Below, piece by piece: positions 23,082 to 30,165 of a DNA stretch of 33,654 bases. The notes under the pieces were generated by a model. That model was not told the origin of the DNA. It did no database searches and saw nothing but the letters and a program-made list of their open reading frames with translations. The stretch lies in the IMG/VR virus record IMGVR_UViG_3300033233_000112, positions 1 to 33,654 of that record; one strand, written 5' to 3'. The position numbers were made by a program, and so were the translations under genes. The first letter of the stretch is position 1. Every line of letters begins with the position of its first letter. This DNA comes from a virus.

Positions 23082-23483
23082 CTAGCTAACGATAATGTTT
23101 GCGCCAATCAATGACTGTAAGTTTTTGTTTTTCTTCATAGTATTTATAATGAAGTCAAAATCCTTTTTCACATAGAAATTGTAATGATTGGGTAAAGAAT
23201 AAGAAGAAACCTCAAGTCTATTCCCGGGATAGATATAAAATGGAATCCAAGTAGATGTAGGGAGTTTGTTCTTACTAGCCACAACTTCATGCTCGATATA
23301 ACCAGACGCCCACATGTAAGTATCACCAGTTTCTGGATTCAACCATCCACGAACTTCGTCATCGAGCTTGCGTATTTCCGAAAACTCATCCTTCTTTGGG
23401 TTCTTGAATATCTCTACAGTCATCCCACCTGTGCCTTTGAGTGCTGTGAAATATTCTTCTTTTAAAAATGTCTTAAATGTCAA
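23082..23483 (-). CDS. KNP-family protein with capsid-targeting-like N-terminus, TTG start, 133 aa
   Basis: Begins MTFKTFLKEEYFTALKGTGG, then MTVEIFKNPKKDEF, and DTYMWASGYIEHEVV, so both shared family motifs are present with a His after the Y-x-W strand. The start codon is TTG and overlaps the TGA of the endolysin gene (TTGA), so translation is probably coupled and weak. A late-promoter-like TATAAATA lies inside the gene at 23141-23148. Likely a packaged or head-associated protein; no enzymatic motif is seen. Confidence 0.65.
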   Translation of the reverse strand: MTFKTFLKEEYFTALKGTGGMTVEIFKNPKKDEFSEIRKLDDEVRGWLNPETGDTYMWASGYIEHEVVASKNKLPTSTWIPFYIYPGNRLEVSSYSLPNHYNFYVKKDFDFIINTMKKNKNLQSLIGANIIVS

Positions 23484-24028
23484 TGTGATATCCCCATCTC
23501 TGGTTCTATAAGAGCTATCTTCGCAACTTCGTATCTTCTCAATCTGTCAGAGAGTCCATTGAACCCACCATTGATACTCTTGGTAATGGCTTTCATATCC
23601 CCTAAGTCAGCAAGAGCATTCAACTTATTTATAGTCCAATATGCTACCGCTATTCTGAATCCAACTTCAGGGGTCGCGGCTATCGTAGGATTATTCTCTA
23701 AGTCGAGCTTGAGGAGAGCTCCATATTTCTTGTAATTAGAACGACCTGTCAACTGAATAGGTCCTCTTCCTTTATAGCGAACTCCATCACCCTTGTAAAT
23801 GTTGCCTAAGTCTTTTCTTCCCTCATAAGCAGAGCCATTTGCAATCTCTTCCATATATCGCAAGTCTGCTGATTCATGACCGAGTTGAGCAATGAAAGCC
23901 GCTTCTCTGAGTAGCGTATTGATTTCACCCTCTATCATAGCCTTCTGTAGAAAAGGGAAATACAATTCAGCTTTAACCTTCGGTAGTTGTGTCATACAAG
24001 ACATCAACTTCTTCAGTGTTATGTTCAT
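23480..24028 (-). CDS. Endolysin, glycoside hydrolase 19 (chitinase-like), 182 aa
   Basis: GH19 signature: FIAQLGHESADLRYMEE with H51-E52-S53 (catalytic Glu52), SAYEGRKDLGN, then RYKGRGPIQLTGRSNYKKYG, the conserved G-R-G-P-I-Q-L-T-G-R-x-N-Y block. GH19 enzymes of phages cleave peptidoglycan glycan strands. No signal peptide or membrane segment is seen, so release needs a holin encoded elsewhere. It is flanked by KNP-family genes, with ATGA overlap upstream and TTGA overlap downstream, so it is embedded in that cluster and not in a lysis cassette. Confidence 0.88.
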   Translation of the reverse strand: MNITLKKLMSCMTQLPKVKAELYFPFLQKAMIEGEINTLLREAAFIAQLGHESADLRYMEEIANGSAYEGRKDLGNIYKGDGVRYKGRGPIQLTGRSNYKKYGALLKLDLENNPTIAATPEVGFRIAVAYWTINKLNALADLGDMKAITKSINGGFNGLSDRLRRYEVAKIALIEPEMGISH

Positions 24029-24396
24029 CCTAGTATCTCCTTTACATAGTCAGCGATTTTCTTCCAAGCGAGTCTTCCCCTTTCAGGTATTTCTCGATAG
24101 CTTCTGTTATATGTTTTGTTCTGATACATCTGATACCATTTGTACCCTTTTCTCTTGGCTTTGAAAGTCTTTTCAATAGCGAACTCCACATCAGCATGTA
24201 AAGAACCAGAGCCGTCCCAGATATATAAAGTCTGCCGAGTGTCATCCCAAAGACCACGAATTTCGTATGAGCCCTTAGCGTGTTTGATAAGGTCAAAGAC
24301 TTCAATAGGAGAGGGGTTCTTCAGTATCTCCACTGAACCTTTCCATCCATCAATCCAAGTGAAATGTTCTTCGTTAATGTAATCTTTGAATGTCAT
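24025..24396 (-). CDS. KNP-family protein with capsid-targeting-like N-terminus, 123 aa
   Basis: Begins MTFKDYINEEHFTWIDGWKG, then SVEILKNPSPIEVFDLI, IRGLWDD and QTLYIWDGSGSLHADVEFAI. This is the clearest example of the shared domain: V-E-I-[FL]-K-N-P, an R-G strand, then Y-I-W-D and a His seven residues on. The C-terminal 40 residues are basic (KAKRKGYKWYQMYQNKTYNR). Its ATG overlaps the stop of the frameshifted relative upstream (ATGA). No known activity is recognised. Confidence 0.68.
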   Translation of the reverse strand: MTFKDYINEEHFTWIDGWKGSVEILKNPSPIEVFDLIKHAKGSYEIRGLWDDTRQTLYIWDGSGSLHADVEFAIEKTFKAKRKGYKWYQMYQNKTYNRSYREIPERGRLAWKKIADYVKEILG

Positions 24397-24805
24397 AGCG
24401 GGTAACTCGCCTCAAACTTACCGAGAAGATTTATGAGATGCTTGTTTTTCTCAAGTTTCTCAGCGGCTTTGCTAGGTTCTTTGAACCAGTCAGTCTGCTT
24501 CAGCGTCCATATGGAGATGCTCACAGAATTATCTAGGCTGATATAGAAAGGTATGCTTTTCTTCTTGTTCTTTATGAACTTAGGGTTCTTCATCATCTCG
24601 AAGTGTTCACCTTCAGAATCGAATATGTAGATATCACCATTCCCATCAGCAATGGCTTTTATTGCATCCGGAAAGGCTTCTTGTCTCTGTCTCTTTCTGA
24701 ATATATCTACTTCAGATTTTGTAGGGTTCTTAAACCTACATGGAGACCAACTTGGCCTACATAAGCACCAGCAAATTCTTCCTTTAGATAATCTTTAAAT
24801 TTCAT
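24393..24805 (-). pseudogene. KNP-family gene broken by a single-base frameshift
   Basis: The first frame reads MKFKDYLKEEFAGAYVGQVG then LHVG and stops after 32 codons. The next frame reads FKNPTKSEVDIFRKRQRQEA, then GNGDIYIFDSEGEHFEMMKN, and runs to a TGA at 24393. Joined at about 24750, after the GLHV codons, they give a complete family member of about 136 residues. The join needs one extra base; no canonical slippery heptamer is present, so mutation or an assembly error is likelier than programmed shifting. The ATG overlaps the end of the gp15-like gene and the stop overlaps the next ATG, the normal tight packing of working genes here. Confidence 0.7.
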
Positions 24806-25571
24806 TGCTGAAAGTCCAATCGTCACGGAGAATATTGAATGCGTCTGGGTTATCACCAGAGACAGAGTAAGTGTACACATCCGAAGATGGTGGGATTGTC
24901 TCTGTCGTTCCCCAATCAACAAGAGGTATTTTGACTGTTTTGATAAGCTCAACGATAGGGATTGGTTTGTAGAAGAAACAATCGATATCGAAGTCCAATG
25001 TAAATTCCACTTTCTTGATTTGTTCCTCAGTCACATCGTCAGCGAACGTAGGAGTTGTACCTTTCAGCGTTACTTTCAAATCTCTTGTCAGCTCAGGTAG
25101 GAAGTCCCACTCCTGAATCGTAATGTTTCTGTAAGGGTTGAACCAAGGTAGCAGTTGTTCCAGTATCTGTGTCATCTCTCTCATAGTCAGAGATAATATG
25201 GACAGTTGATACGAGATAGTGTAAGGGGTCCCAGAATAAATTTGATTGTGGGCTGAATTCAGTTCATTGTACCAGCGATACACCGGCGCTTCATATCCAC
25301 CGCGAATCTTGTTTGGTGCATAAGCCATGTTCTTTATCATGAGCCCAGCTATTGGTAGGTTCTGATAGAAGAATGTCATGTTACCTTCTCTGTTAGCAGT
25401 CAACAAAGGTATGAACTTCTGTCTATGTGCGAAGCGAACGGGAACATCTCTGTATTCCAATATCTGCCTAGCTTTGTTCTGCTTGGCAACCTGAAGTCCA
25501 CCAAAAAGACCGAGCATAGCCAGATTCACTTTTCTCATTATGTTTGGCCAGTAGAAGTCTCTTGCGTTCAT
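24795..25571 (-). CDS. gp15: Tail completion/sheath stabiliser protein, gp15-like, 258 aa
   Basis: Length and sequence features agree with T4 gp15 (272 aa): the opening FYWPNIMRKVNLAMLGLFGG, then 'V-P-[VI]-R-[FY]-A' (DVPVRFAHRQKFIPLL), LPIAGLMIKNMAYAPNK, GTPYTISYQLSILSLTMREM and an LEQLLPWFNPYRNITIQEWD segment. The last two are the conserved tube-terminator core. Position after gp14 and before the terminase is as in T4. It caps the tube and sheath at the end joining the head. A TAAGGA site lies directly before the ATG, overlapping the stop of the 42-residue gene. Confidence 0.85.
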   Translation of the reverse strand: MNARDFYWPNIMRKVNLAMLGLFGGLQVAKQNKARQILEYRDVPVRFAHRQKFIPLLTANREGNMTFFYQNLPIAGLMIKNMAYAPNKIRGGYEAPVYRWYNELNSAHNQIYSGTPYTISYQLSILSLTMREMTQILEQLLPWFNPYRNITIQEWDFLPELTRDLKVTLKGTTPTFADDVTEEQIKKVEFTLDFDIDCFFYKPIPIVELIKTVKIPLVDWGTTETIPPSSDVYTYSVSGDNPDAFNILRDDWTFSNEI

Positions 25572-25574
25572 TCC

Positions 25575-25703
25575 TTATTTCCCCAATTTCTTTTTGAGTG
25601 CTACAATCATGGCCTGAGCCACGGTTGGTAACTGTTTGTTGGTAGATTCAATTCTGTTAATTTCTGCAAGAATCTGTTCATCTATAGATGATTTCGTTTC
25701 CAT
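25575..25703 (-). CDS. Small helical protein upstream of gp15, 42 aa
   Basis: Reads METKSSIDEQILAEINRIES, then TNKQLPTVAQAMIVALKKK. Start 25703 is preferred because GAGGAAGG lies before it; an ATG pair at 25736-25739 would add 11 or 12 residues but has no ribosome-binding site. The stop lies 3 bases before the gp15 ATG, so coupling is likely. Two amphipathic helices are predicted. No family recognised; the clean ribosome-binding site and lack of gap argue it is real. Confidence 0.55.
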   Translation of the reverse strand: METKSSIDEQILAEINRIESTNKQLPTVAQAMIVALKKKLGK

Positions 25704-25761
25704 AATCCCTTCCTCGGCGAACGTAATGTCCACCATCATTTGTTCAAATATTTTGAATAGT

Positions 25762-26151
25762 TTAGTCGTAGGACCTATCTCCTAGAAAGACTGAACGAGC
25801 AAGTTGCATCTTCGTTCCCATAGACAGATTATCGAAGTATGGGATAAGCTCATTCTTAGCGCCGATAACACTTATGATGGTGCTCATATCCAATCCAGCG
25901 ATATAAGCAGGTATGTCTTTGACATCGATGCCGGGTTTCTTCAGAGTGTCCCAGATTTTCTTCATAGCGATTTTCATCTTGTCATGAGCCCAGTTTTCCT
26001 GAAGATTCTGAATCTCGGATTCAATCAAAGTCTTTTCGAATATTGCACGGAGCTCATCATGTATTTTCTTTCCCATCTTTGTCTTCAATTGACAGTATGT
26101 ATCTTTCTTGCCTGTGCATTCCTCTTCTTTTAGAAATTGTTTGAACTTCAT
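25762..26151 (-). CDS. Protein with capsid-targeting-like N-terminus, 129 aa
   Basis: Starts MKFKQFLKEEECTGKKDTYC, the closest match in this window to a T4-type internal protein signal. Start 26151 is chosen over 26160 because it forms an ATGA overlap with the upstream stop and GGAG is then correctly spaced. The body is helical (DELRAIFEKTLIESEIQNLQ, then MKIAMKKIWDTLKK) and lacks the KNP motif, so only the leader is shared. A possible cut after L-K-E would leave about 120 residues. Function unknown. Confidence 0.62.
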   Translation of the reverse strand: MKFKQFLKEEECTGKKDTYCQLKTKMGKKIHDELRAIFEKTLIESEIQNLQENWAHDKMKIAMKKIWDTLKKPGIDVKDIPAYIAGLDMSTIISVIGAKNELIPYFDNLSMGTKMQLARSVFLGDRSYD

Positions 26152-26495
26152 ATTGCCCATGCTCCAGTAGGAACCTTGAAACTATCCATCCAATTGGCTT
26201 CAGTAATCCCTTCGAAGTACATAATCTGATTCTTCGTATAGACTTTGTATTGGCCGTGGGTCGTAACAACCTTTGTACCGAATGCAAGGTCTGATTGAGA
26301 AAGTCTGGCAGCCTCTTTCGCTGGGACATCTACAGTGAAGTATGTGGGTGTATAACCTGCGCCATGATACTGCTTGTAGCCCGGTGAATTGGCCATTACT
26401 GTCACTCGAACGAACTCTAGCTTGGGTTCTACCTTAGTAACCATGGAGAACCAGTCTACTGATTCATTCGTTGCCGCGTATTGTTTGAATTTCAT
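26148..26495 (-). CDS. Hypothetical protein after gp14 with M-K-F-K start, 115 aa
   Basis: Starts MKFKQYAATNESVDWFSMVT after AAAGGAGA. The body is beta-rich (LEFVRVTVMANSPGYKQYHG, then YFTVDVPAKEAARLSQSDLA, TTHGQYKVYTKN) and suggests a small SH3- or OB-like fold. The N-terminal M-K-F-K-Q-Y is like its neighbours, but the L-x-E cleavage motif is replaced by T-N-E, so membership of the capsid-targeted group is doubtful. It starts 9 bases after the gp14 stop and overlaps the next gene. Confidence 0.58.
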   Translation of the reverse strand: MKFKQYAATNESVDWFSMVTKVEPKLEFVRVTVMANSPGYKQYHGAGYTPTYFTVDVPAKEAARLSQSDLAFGTKVVTTHGQYKVYTKNQIMYFEGITEANWMDSFKVPTGAWAI

Positions 26496-26504
26496 AAATC
26501 TCCT

Positions 26505-27167
26505 TTACCATTCACCCCAGGGATTTGGGTCATTTGTCTTATTTCTCAGAATACCCGTTATCTCAGGGGTGTTTGCAAGCGAGTCATCATTACCGCTAGG
26601 CGCGACATTGAGCATGTTCGGGTCGAACAATTGGTCATTCGGGTCATCGCTACCAGATATCTCAGGATTGACTGATGCGCCTTCACTGTCAGCATGAACG
26701 AGATGAATTCTGTATGTGTGCTTATGCTGAAGAAAGATGTGGTCTTCCTGCTCAACTGAAGAGATGTAGAACACTCTACCGTGATTGGTGCCGTCTTCAA
26801 CTGTGATATCTTCACCCATGTATTTAATTAGAATGAAATCCCCAGCTCTGGGTGTAGCATATTCACCGTATGCGCTCTCGAACTGTGTACGAGTTATATA
26901 TAGGTCTGTTTGGTCGGGCGATTGAAAGCCGAACTTACCGAAGTTGTAGATTTCCTTCATGAGCACACCGTCAGAACCTGGATATGCTTTCATATCGAAT
27001 TTCTTAGAGATATTCGGATATGCATCTTCAGTGTAGAGCAAATCTTTTTCAGGGTCACGGTCAGCACGCCAATACTGAATTGAAATCCCAAATATTTCTA
27101 TCGCTTCTGTTAATATCCCCTGATATAATGCTCTATCTTGTGGGCAATTATCGAAATCAAATGCCAT
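26505..27167 (-). CDS. gp14: Neck protein, gp14-like, 220 aa
   Basis: Begins AFDFDNCPQDRALYQGILTE, then IEIFGISIQYWRAD and a LYTEDAYPNISKKFDMKAYP segment, YGEYATPRAGDFILIKYMG and GRVFYISSVEQED. This arrangement (helix, G-x-x-[IV]-x-Y-x-P/R, 'P-x-x-G-D-x-[IV]' and 'Y-x-x-x-x-V-x') fits T4 gp14 neck proteins (256 aa). Start 27167 is chosen for GGAGG, located inside the end of the GIY-YIG gene; the longer frame to 27224 lacks a site. With gp13 it seals the portal and forms the platform to which the tail joins. The tail of the protein is acidic and proline-rich. Confidence 0.8.
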   Translation of the reverse strand: MAFDFDNCPQDRALYQGILTEAIEIFGISIQYWRADRDPEKDLLYTEDAYPNISKKFDMKAYPGSDGVLMKEIYNFGKFGFQSPDQTDLYITRTQFESAYGEYATPRAGDFILIKYMGEDITVEDGTNHGRVFYISSVEQEDHIFLQHKHTYRIHLVHADSEGASVNPEISGSDDPNDQLFDPNMLNVAPSGNDDSLANTPEITGILRNKTNDPNPWGEW

Positions 27168-27468
27168 TTTTAGCCTCCATGAACTTGTTACGCTTCTTTT
27201 CATTCTGAAGTCTACAATTAGCAATTATATTTTCACTTGCAGTTCTCCCATGAATAAAACGACAGTAATGTTCACGCTCGTCTAAAATTTCACTAGAACA
27301 TATCTCTATGGTCTCTCGAACGAAATTCTCTTTACCATATTTCTTTATTGCTCTTTTTATATAAAGACCAGTCCCCAGATAACCATCAAACTCGATTGTT
27401 TTCTGTTCATGTTGCCCGATGTAAATCTTTCCTGTAATTTGGTTTGTAGTTTTGTAGACTATCAACAT
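27157..27468 (-). CDS. GIY-YIG endonuclease, nuclease module only, 103 aa
   Basis: The motif pair IVYKTTNQITGKIYIGQH (with V-Y and Y-I-G) is followed by GYLGTGLYIKRAIKKYGKEN and EILDEREHYC, where the Glu is the usual metal ligand of GIY-YIG enzymes. The catalytic Arg may be K/R in the YIKRAI helix. NUMOD DNA-binding modules are absent: the chain stops after EKKRNKFMEAKNG. It is thus shorter than usual phage homing enzymes, probably truncated. AAGGA precedes the ATG; its last 11 bases overlap the gp14 start and supply its ribosome-binding site. Confidence 0.75.
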   Translation of the reverse strand: MLIVYKTTNQITGKIYIGQHEQKTIEFDGYLGTGLYIKRAIKKYGKENFVRETIEICSSEILDEREHYCRFIHGRTASENIIANCRLQNEKKRNKFMEAKNGI

Positions 27469-27481
27469 CTATTTTTCCTTC

Positions 27482-27868
27482 TTAGCGAACTGACCCGTTG
27501 CGCTGATATTCACGCTTCAAATTATTTCTTTCAGCTTGACTCAACTTTTTCTTGGCTTCTTGTTCCTTACGGTAAGTCGCTTCAAGTGGGGACTCTTTCA
27601 ATTGGTTAGCGAATGCTGTAGATGCCTCTCTAGCACCAATACCACCGCGTTCTTCTACGTCTGTGAAGAGTAGATAAGGTTTCTTGTCTGATGGCAACTG
27701 TCTCCATATGTCAATCATGCCGTAGATACCACATCTGTCATCACCACAGATTCCCTGTGCTGAAGTCCATATTCCCTTTTTATTGACAATCTTCTTTGGT
27801 TGGCAACTGTCGAATATTCTGTCAATGTGAGCGACAAGACATATCTTAGTTCCATTATCAGGGACAAT
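27482..27868 (-). pseudogene. Remnant of an M20/M28/M42-type metallopeptidase-like gene
   Basis: An open frame encodes ICLVAHIDRIFDSC, then GICGDDRCGIYG and LLFTDVEERGGIGA. H-x-D, the D of 'G-D-D-x-x-G' and the E-E pair are the metal and catalytic residues of co-catalytic zinc peptidases of the M20/M28/M42 type. The later Asp and His ligands are missing; the frame ends after about 45 charged residues. No ATG, GTG or TTG is available before these motifs (first ATG at 27718 is after them); an ATT at 27868 with GGGAG in front is the only candidate start. A remnant is most likely, perhaps trimmed when the GIY-YIG gene arrived. Confidence 0.6.
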
Positions 27869-27873
27869 GCCAT

Positions 27874-28737
27874 TTATTCTCCCAGATATTTTGCTAGGCG
27901 AACGTCAATAGATTCGTTCTTCTCTTCTTTTGAGCCAGCACGGAAAGAATGAATCACGATATTGACGATGGTGCCATGGTCTTTCTCGTCATGCTTTGCT
28001 TTATGTGTATTCAGCACTTTATCGATATGTTTATCAGCTTGGTCTTTGTCGTACTCTTTACCATGAACCTTCTTAGCAGTAGCATGACCAGCTTCTCTAG
28101 CTTTCTTTTCTGCTTCAGGAGAGATTTCAGGAACGGTCTGCTTCTTGCCGTCATCTTTCTTATCATCATCGGAACCCTTCTTCTTATCAAAGTTCCATTC
28201 ATTCAATTTGGTCAATGTATCTTTTTCCATTGTTTTATCCCCTTCGTCCTGGTTCTTTTTGTTATATGCCCATATAACTGTGCCAGGTACAGATTCATTC
28301 ATATCTTCTCCAATATGTTGAGTAGAGTGAGATACGTCAGCCAACATGACAGTCACATCATATGATTTCTTGGCTTTCAATACGATAGCGGCAGCCTTCT
28401 GTGCTTCATAGCTAGAAGTTGCCCATACTTCACATTTCTGCCCTTTATAGAAACCTATATAAGGTCTCTTCCCTGGCTCAGGTGATGTGTCATTCATAGA
28501 GCCTTCAACAACGACATACTCCAAGTTAGGAGCAATCTGCTTGAGATAGGAAACCACTCTGTCCTTATTCGCAGCCAGAACGTATGCAATCTGTTCGCCA
28601 CCCTTTTCGAAGAAGTTCTTGATAACAGTTAGCCCAGTATCACGAACAGCTTTACCAAATTCAGCTTTCTTGTCTACTGAAGCTGTTATCTTCGTCTGCA
28701 TCTTCTCTTTTGCTTCGTTCATATCTTTGAATGACAT
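27874..28737 (-). CDS. Hypothetical charged protein between gp13 and gp14, 287 aa
   Basis: Starts MSFKDMNEAKEKMQTKITAS after GGAGAACAGAAG. Residues about 30-130 look like a folded alpha/beta domain (GEQIAYVLAANKDRVVSYLK, then LEYVVVEGSM, KCEVWATSSYEAQKAAAIVL, YDVTVMLADVSHS). Residues 185-260 are low-complexity and Lys/Asp-rich. The C-terminus is DVRLAKYLGE. The N-terminal M-S-F-K-D-x-N-E-A recalls the neighbouring leader peptides but lacks the E-E. It follows gp13 and may be a head or neck accessory. No family recognised. Confidence 0.65.
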   Translation of the reverse strand: MSFKDMNEAKEKMQTKITASVDKKAEFGKAVRDTGLTVIKNFFEKGGEQIAYVLAANKDRVVSYLKQIAPNLEYVVVEGSMNDTSPEPGKRPYIGFYKGQKCEVWATSSYEAQKAAAIVLKAKKSYDVTVMLADVSHSTQHIGEDMNESVPGTVIWAYNKKNQDEGDKTMEKDTLTKLNEWNFDKKKGSDDDKKDDGKKQTVPEISPEAEKKAREAGHATAKKVHGKEYDKDQADKHIDKVLNTHKAKHDEKDHGTIVNIVIHSFRAGSKEEKNESIDVRLAKYLGE

Positions 28738-28796
28738 CTTCTGTTCTCCTTTAAATTGTAGTGGCTCCGTCCCTGCCAGCGTTTTAGTGTATCTGA

Positions 28797-29537
28797 TTAT
28801 TCTACAAAGAACCCGAGTGGTTCTGCTTCCATTCCTATCAATTTATCTTCCAAATCCTTCTTCTCTGCATTACCTTCTGCTAGAATCGTACCAGCATCAA
28901 GATGGGCGCCACCAGGAATTACCATACCTGTATACTTGCCCCAGATTCTACCTAGAATTATCTTCGTCAACGCAAGCGCATACTCTTTCACCCACCATTC
29001 ATCATAGAGGGTTGATTTCTCATTCTCAGCAGGCACATACTTCGTCCAAGCTTCGAGAATTCCGACCATCGGAATAACTGGGCGCGGATAGATATAAAGT
29101 GTGTGGGTATACTTGTTGAAGTCCAAGCTGAACTTTGCTTCGAGTTCGGCATGCATCAATTCGAGATACTGCATACCCATTTCGAATGTAGTAAGTCCAC
29201 CACCAAATGAAGATGAGAAGAAGTTGATATAACCCTGGTTGTACATCTGGTTCAATGGAGAGAACAGTACAGTGACTCCAGAACCAACATCAGATTGATT
29301 ATCAAACGATACTACAGACTCGATGTTATCCTGTAATGTGTAAGCCTGGACGCCGGCACTAAGCACAAGCACATAAGCGCAACGATTATTCGTATCTCCG
29401 GAATGTCTGTTGAAATAGTCAAGACTGTCTGTGATGCACTGAAGAATCTGTTCGTTCTCGATTTCCAGTTGAATCACTGGAGCACCCAATCTTCTGCGTA
29501 TCCACTCAACTAATGCTTGTTTTGTAAGAATGGCCAT
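28797..29537 (-). CDS. gp13: Neck protein, gp13-like, 246 aa
   Basis: Opening LTKQALVEWIRRRLGAPVIQ, then LEIENEQILQCITDSLDYFN, is the 'I-x-x-x-L-G-x-P-x-x-x-[VI]-[DE]-[VIL]-x-[DE]-x-Q-[VIL]-x-x-x-[VI]-x-x-[AS]' start of T4 gp13 and related neck proteins. Later come QYLELMHAELEAKF and a YIYPRPVIPMVGILEAW strand, and the helix WWVKEYALALTKIILGRIWG. It is shorter than T4 gp13 (309 aa). A late promoter lies 40 bases upstream and GAGG precedes the ATG. It is the first structural gene of the 13-14-15-17-18-19 series. Confidence 0.87.
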   Translation of the reverse strand: MAILTKQALVEWIRRRLGAPVIQLEIENEQILQCITDSLDYFNRHSGDTNNRCAYVLVLSAGVQAYTLQDNIESVVSFDNQSDVGSGVTVLFSPLNQMYNQGYINFFSSSFGGGLTTFEMGMQYLELMHAELEAKFSLDFNKYTHTLYIYPRPVIPMVGILEAWTKYVPAENEKSTLYDEWWVKEYALALTKIILGRIWGKYTGMVIPGGAHLDAGTILAEGNAEKKDLEDKLIGMEAEPLGFFVE

Positions 29538-29545
29538 TTCTGTTG

Positions 29546-30165
29546 TTACCTCATATAACTATTAGAATTCATAAGATTATTTATATCTTTATGTAATTTC
29601 AAACCTTTATTCCAGGGAACAAAACCTTTTTCTCTACGTTTGACCCATGATGCCCTCATCTTTTCTCTTGCTTCTTCTGAATACGTCAAATCTTGCAGAC
29701 TTTTTGTATGCTTAATCTTTCTTTTGGTCTCTTCTGAATGAGGTTTTTTATTCGTGATTCGTTTTCTTACAGTTTGTTTTGCTTTGAGTTTTCTTTCTGG
29801 CGTCCATGACGCTTTCAATCTCTCGCATCTCTCTTTTGTATGTTTTACCCCAGTCATGGTTTTCTTGATTTTCTCTTTATGTTCTTTTGAGCATGGAATA
29901 CCGCGTTGTTTTTCCAAATGCTCATCTCGTATTTTCTCGTACAATCTACTGCTTAATTTACCATATCGTTTTGAATTAGACATACTATAAAGTGCGAAAT
30001 TTAAACCTCTCACAGAGTAGATGTTAGCTAATAAAAGGTGTGCGATAAAATGCTCTTTCAGAGTAAGATACATTTTGGTATAATGTGATGTATCTCAGAT
30101 TTTCCTGCAGGCTCAGATTTCAATCTTTTTGTCACTAAAGCATTGTAATGTTTGAGATAATTCAT
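29546..30165 (-). pseudogene. HNH/NUMOD3 homing endonuclease, broken in its catalytic core
   Basis: The true start is an ATG at 30165 that overlaps the preceding stop (ATGA): MNYLKHYNALVTKRLKSEPA, then GKSEIHHIIPK. The frame then goes wrong and stops. A second frame takes up at about 30073 with YLTLKEHFIAHLLLANIY, followed by NUMOD3 repeats (CSKEHKEKIKKTMTG, HSEETKRKIKHTK, YSEEAREKMRAS). Normal enzymes have about a dozen residues (containing 'G-G...N-L-V') between HHIIPK and YLT. So the His-Asn-His core has lost codons and frame. The last 40 bases contain the gp13 promoter. Confidence 0.72.
29578..29585 (-). promoter_or_regulatory. T4-type late promoter of gp13
   Basis: Minus-strand TATAAATA, 41 bases before the gp13 ATG and inside the 3' end of the broken HNH gene. 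It is the likely entry point for the neck gene operon. Confidence 0.72.

Noticed and set aside
27717-27873. 51-codon frame with an excellent ribosome-binding site starting MALSLIMELRYV
   Set aside because: The peptide is unconvincing, while another frame over the same bases encodes clear peptidase motifs; the ATG is probably the original start of that gene before a one-base loss.
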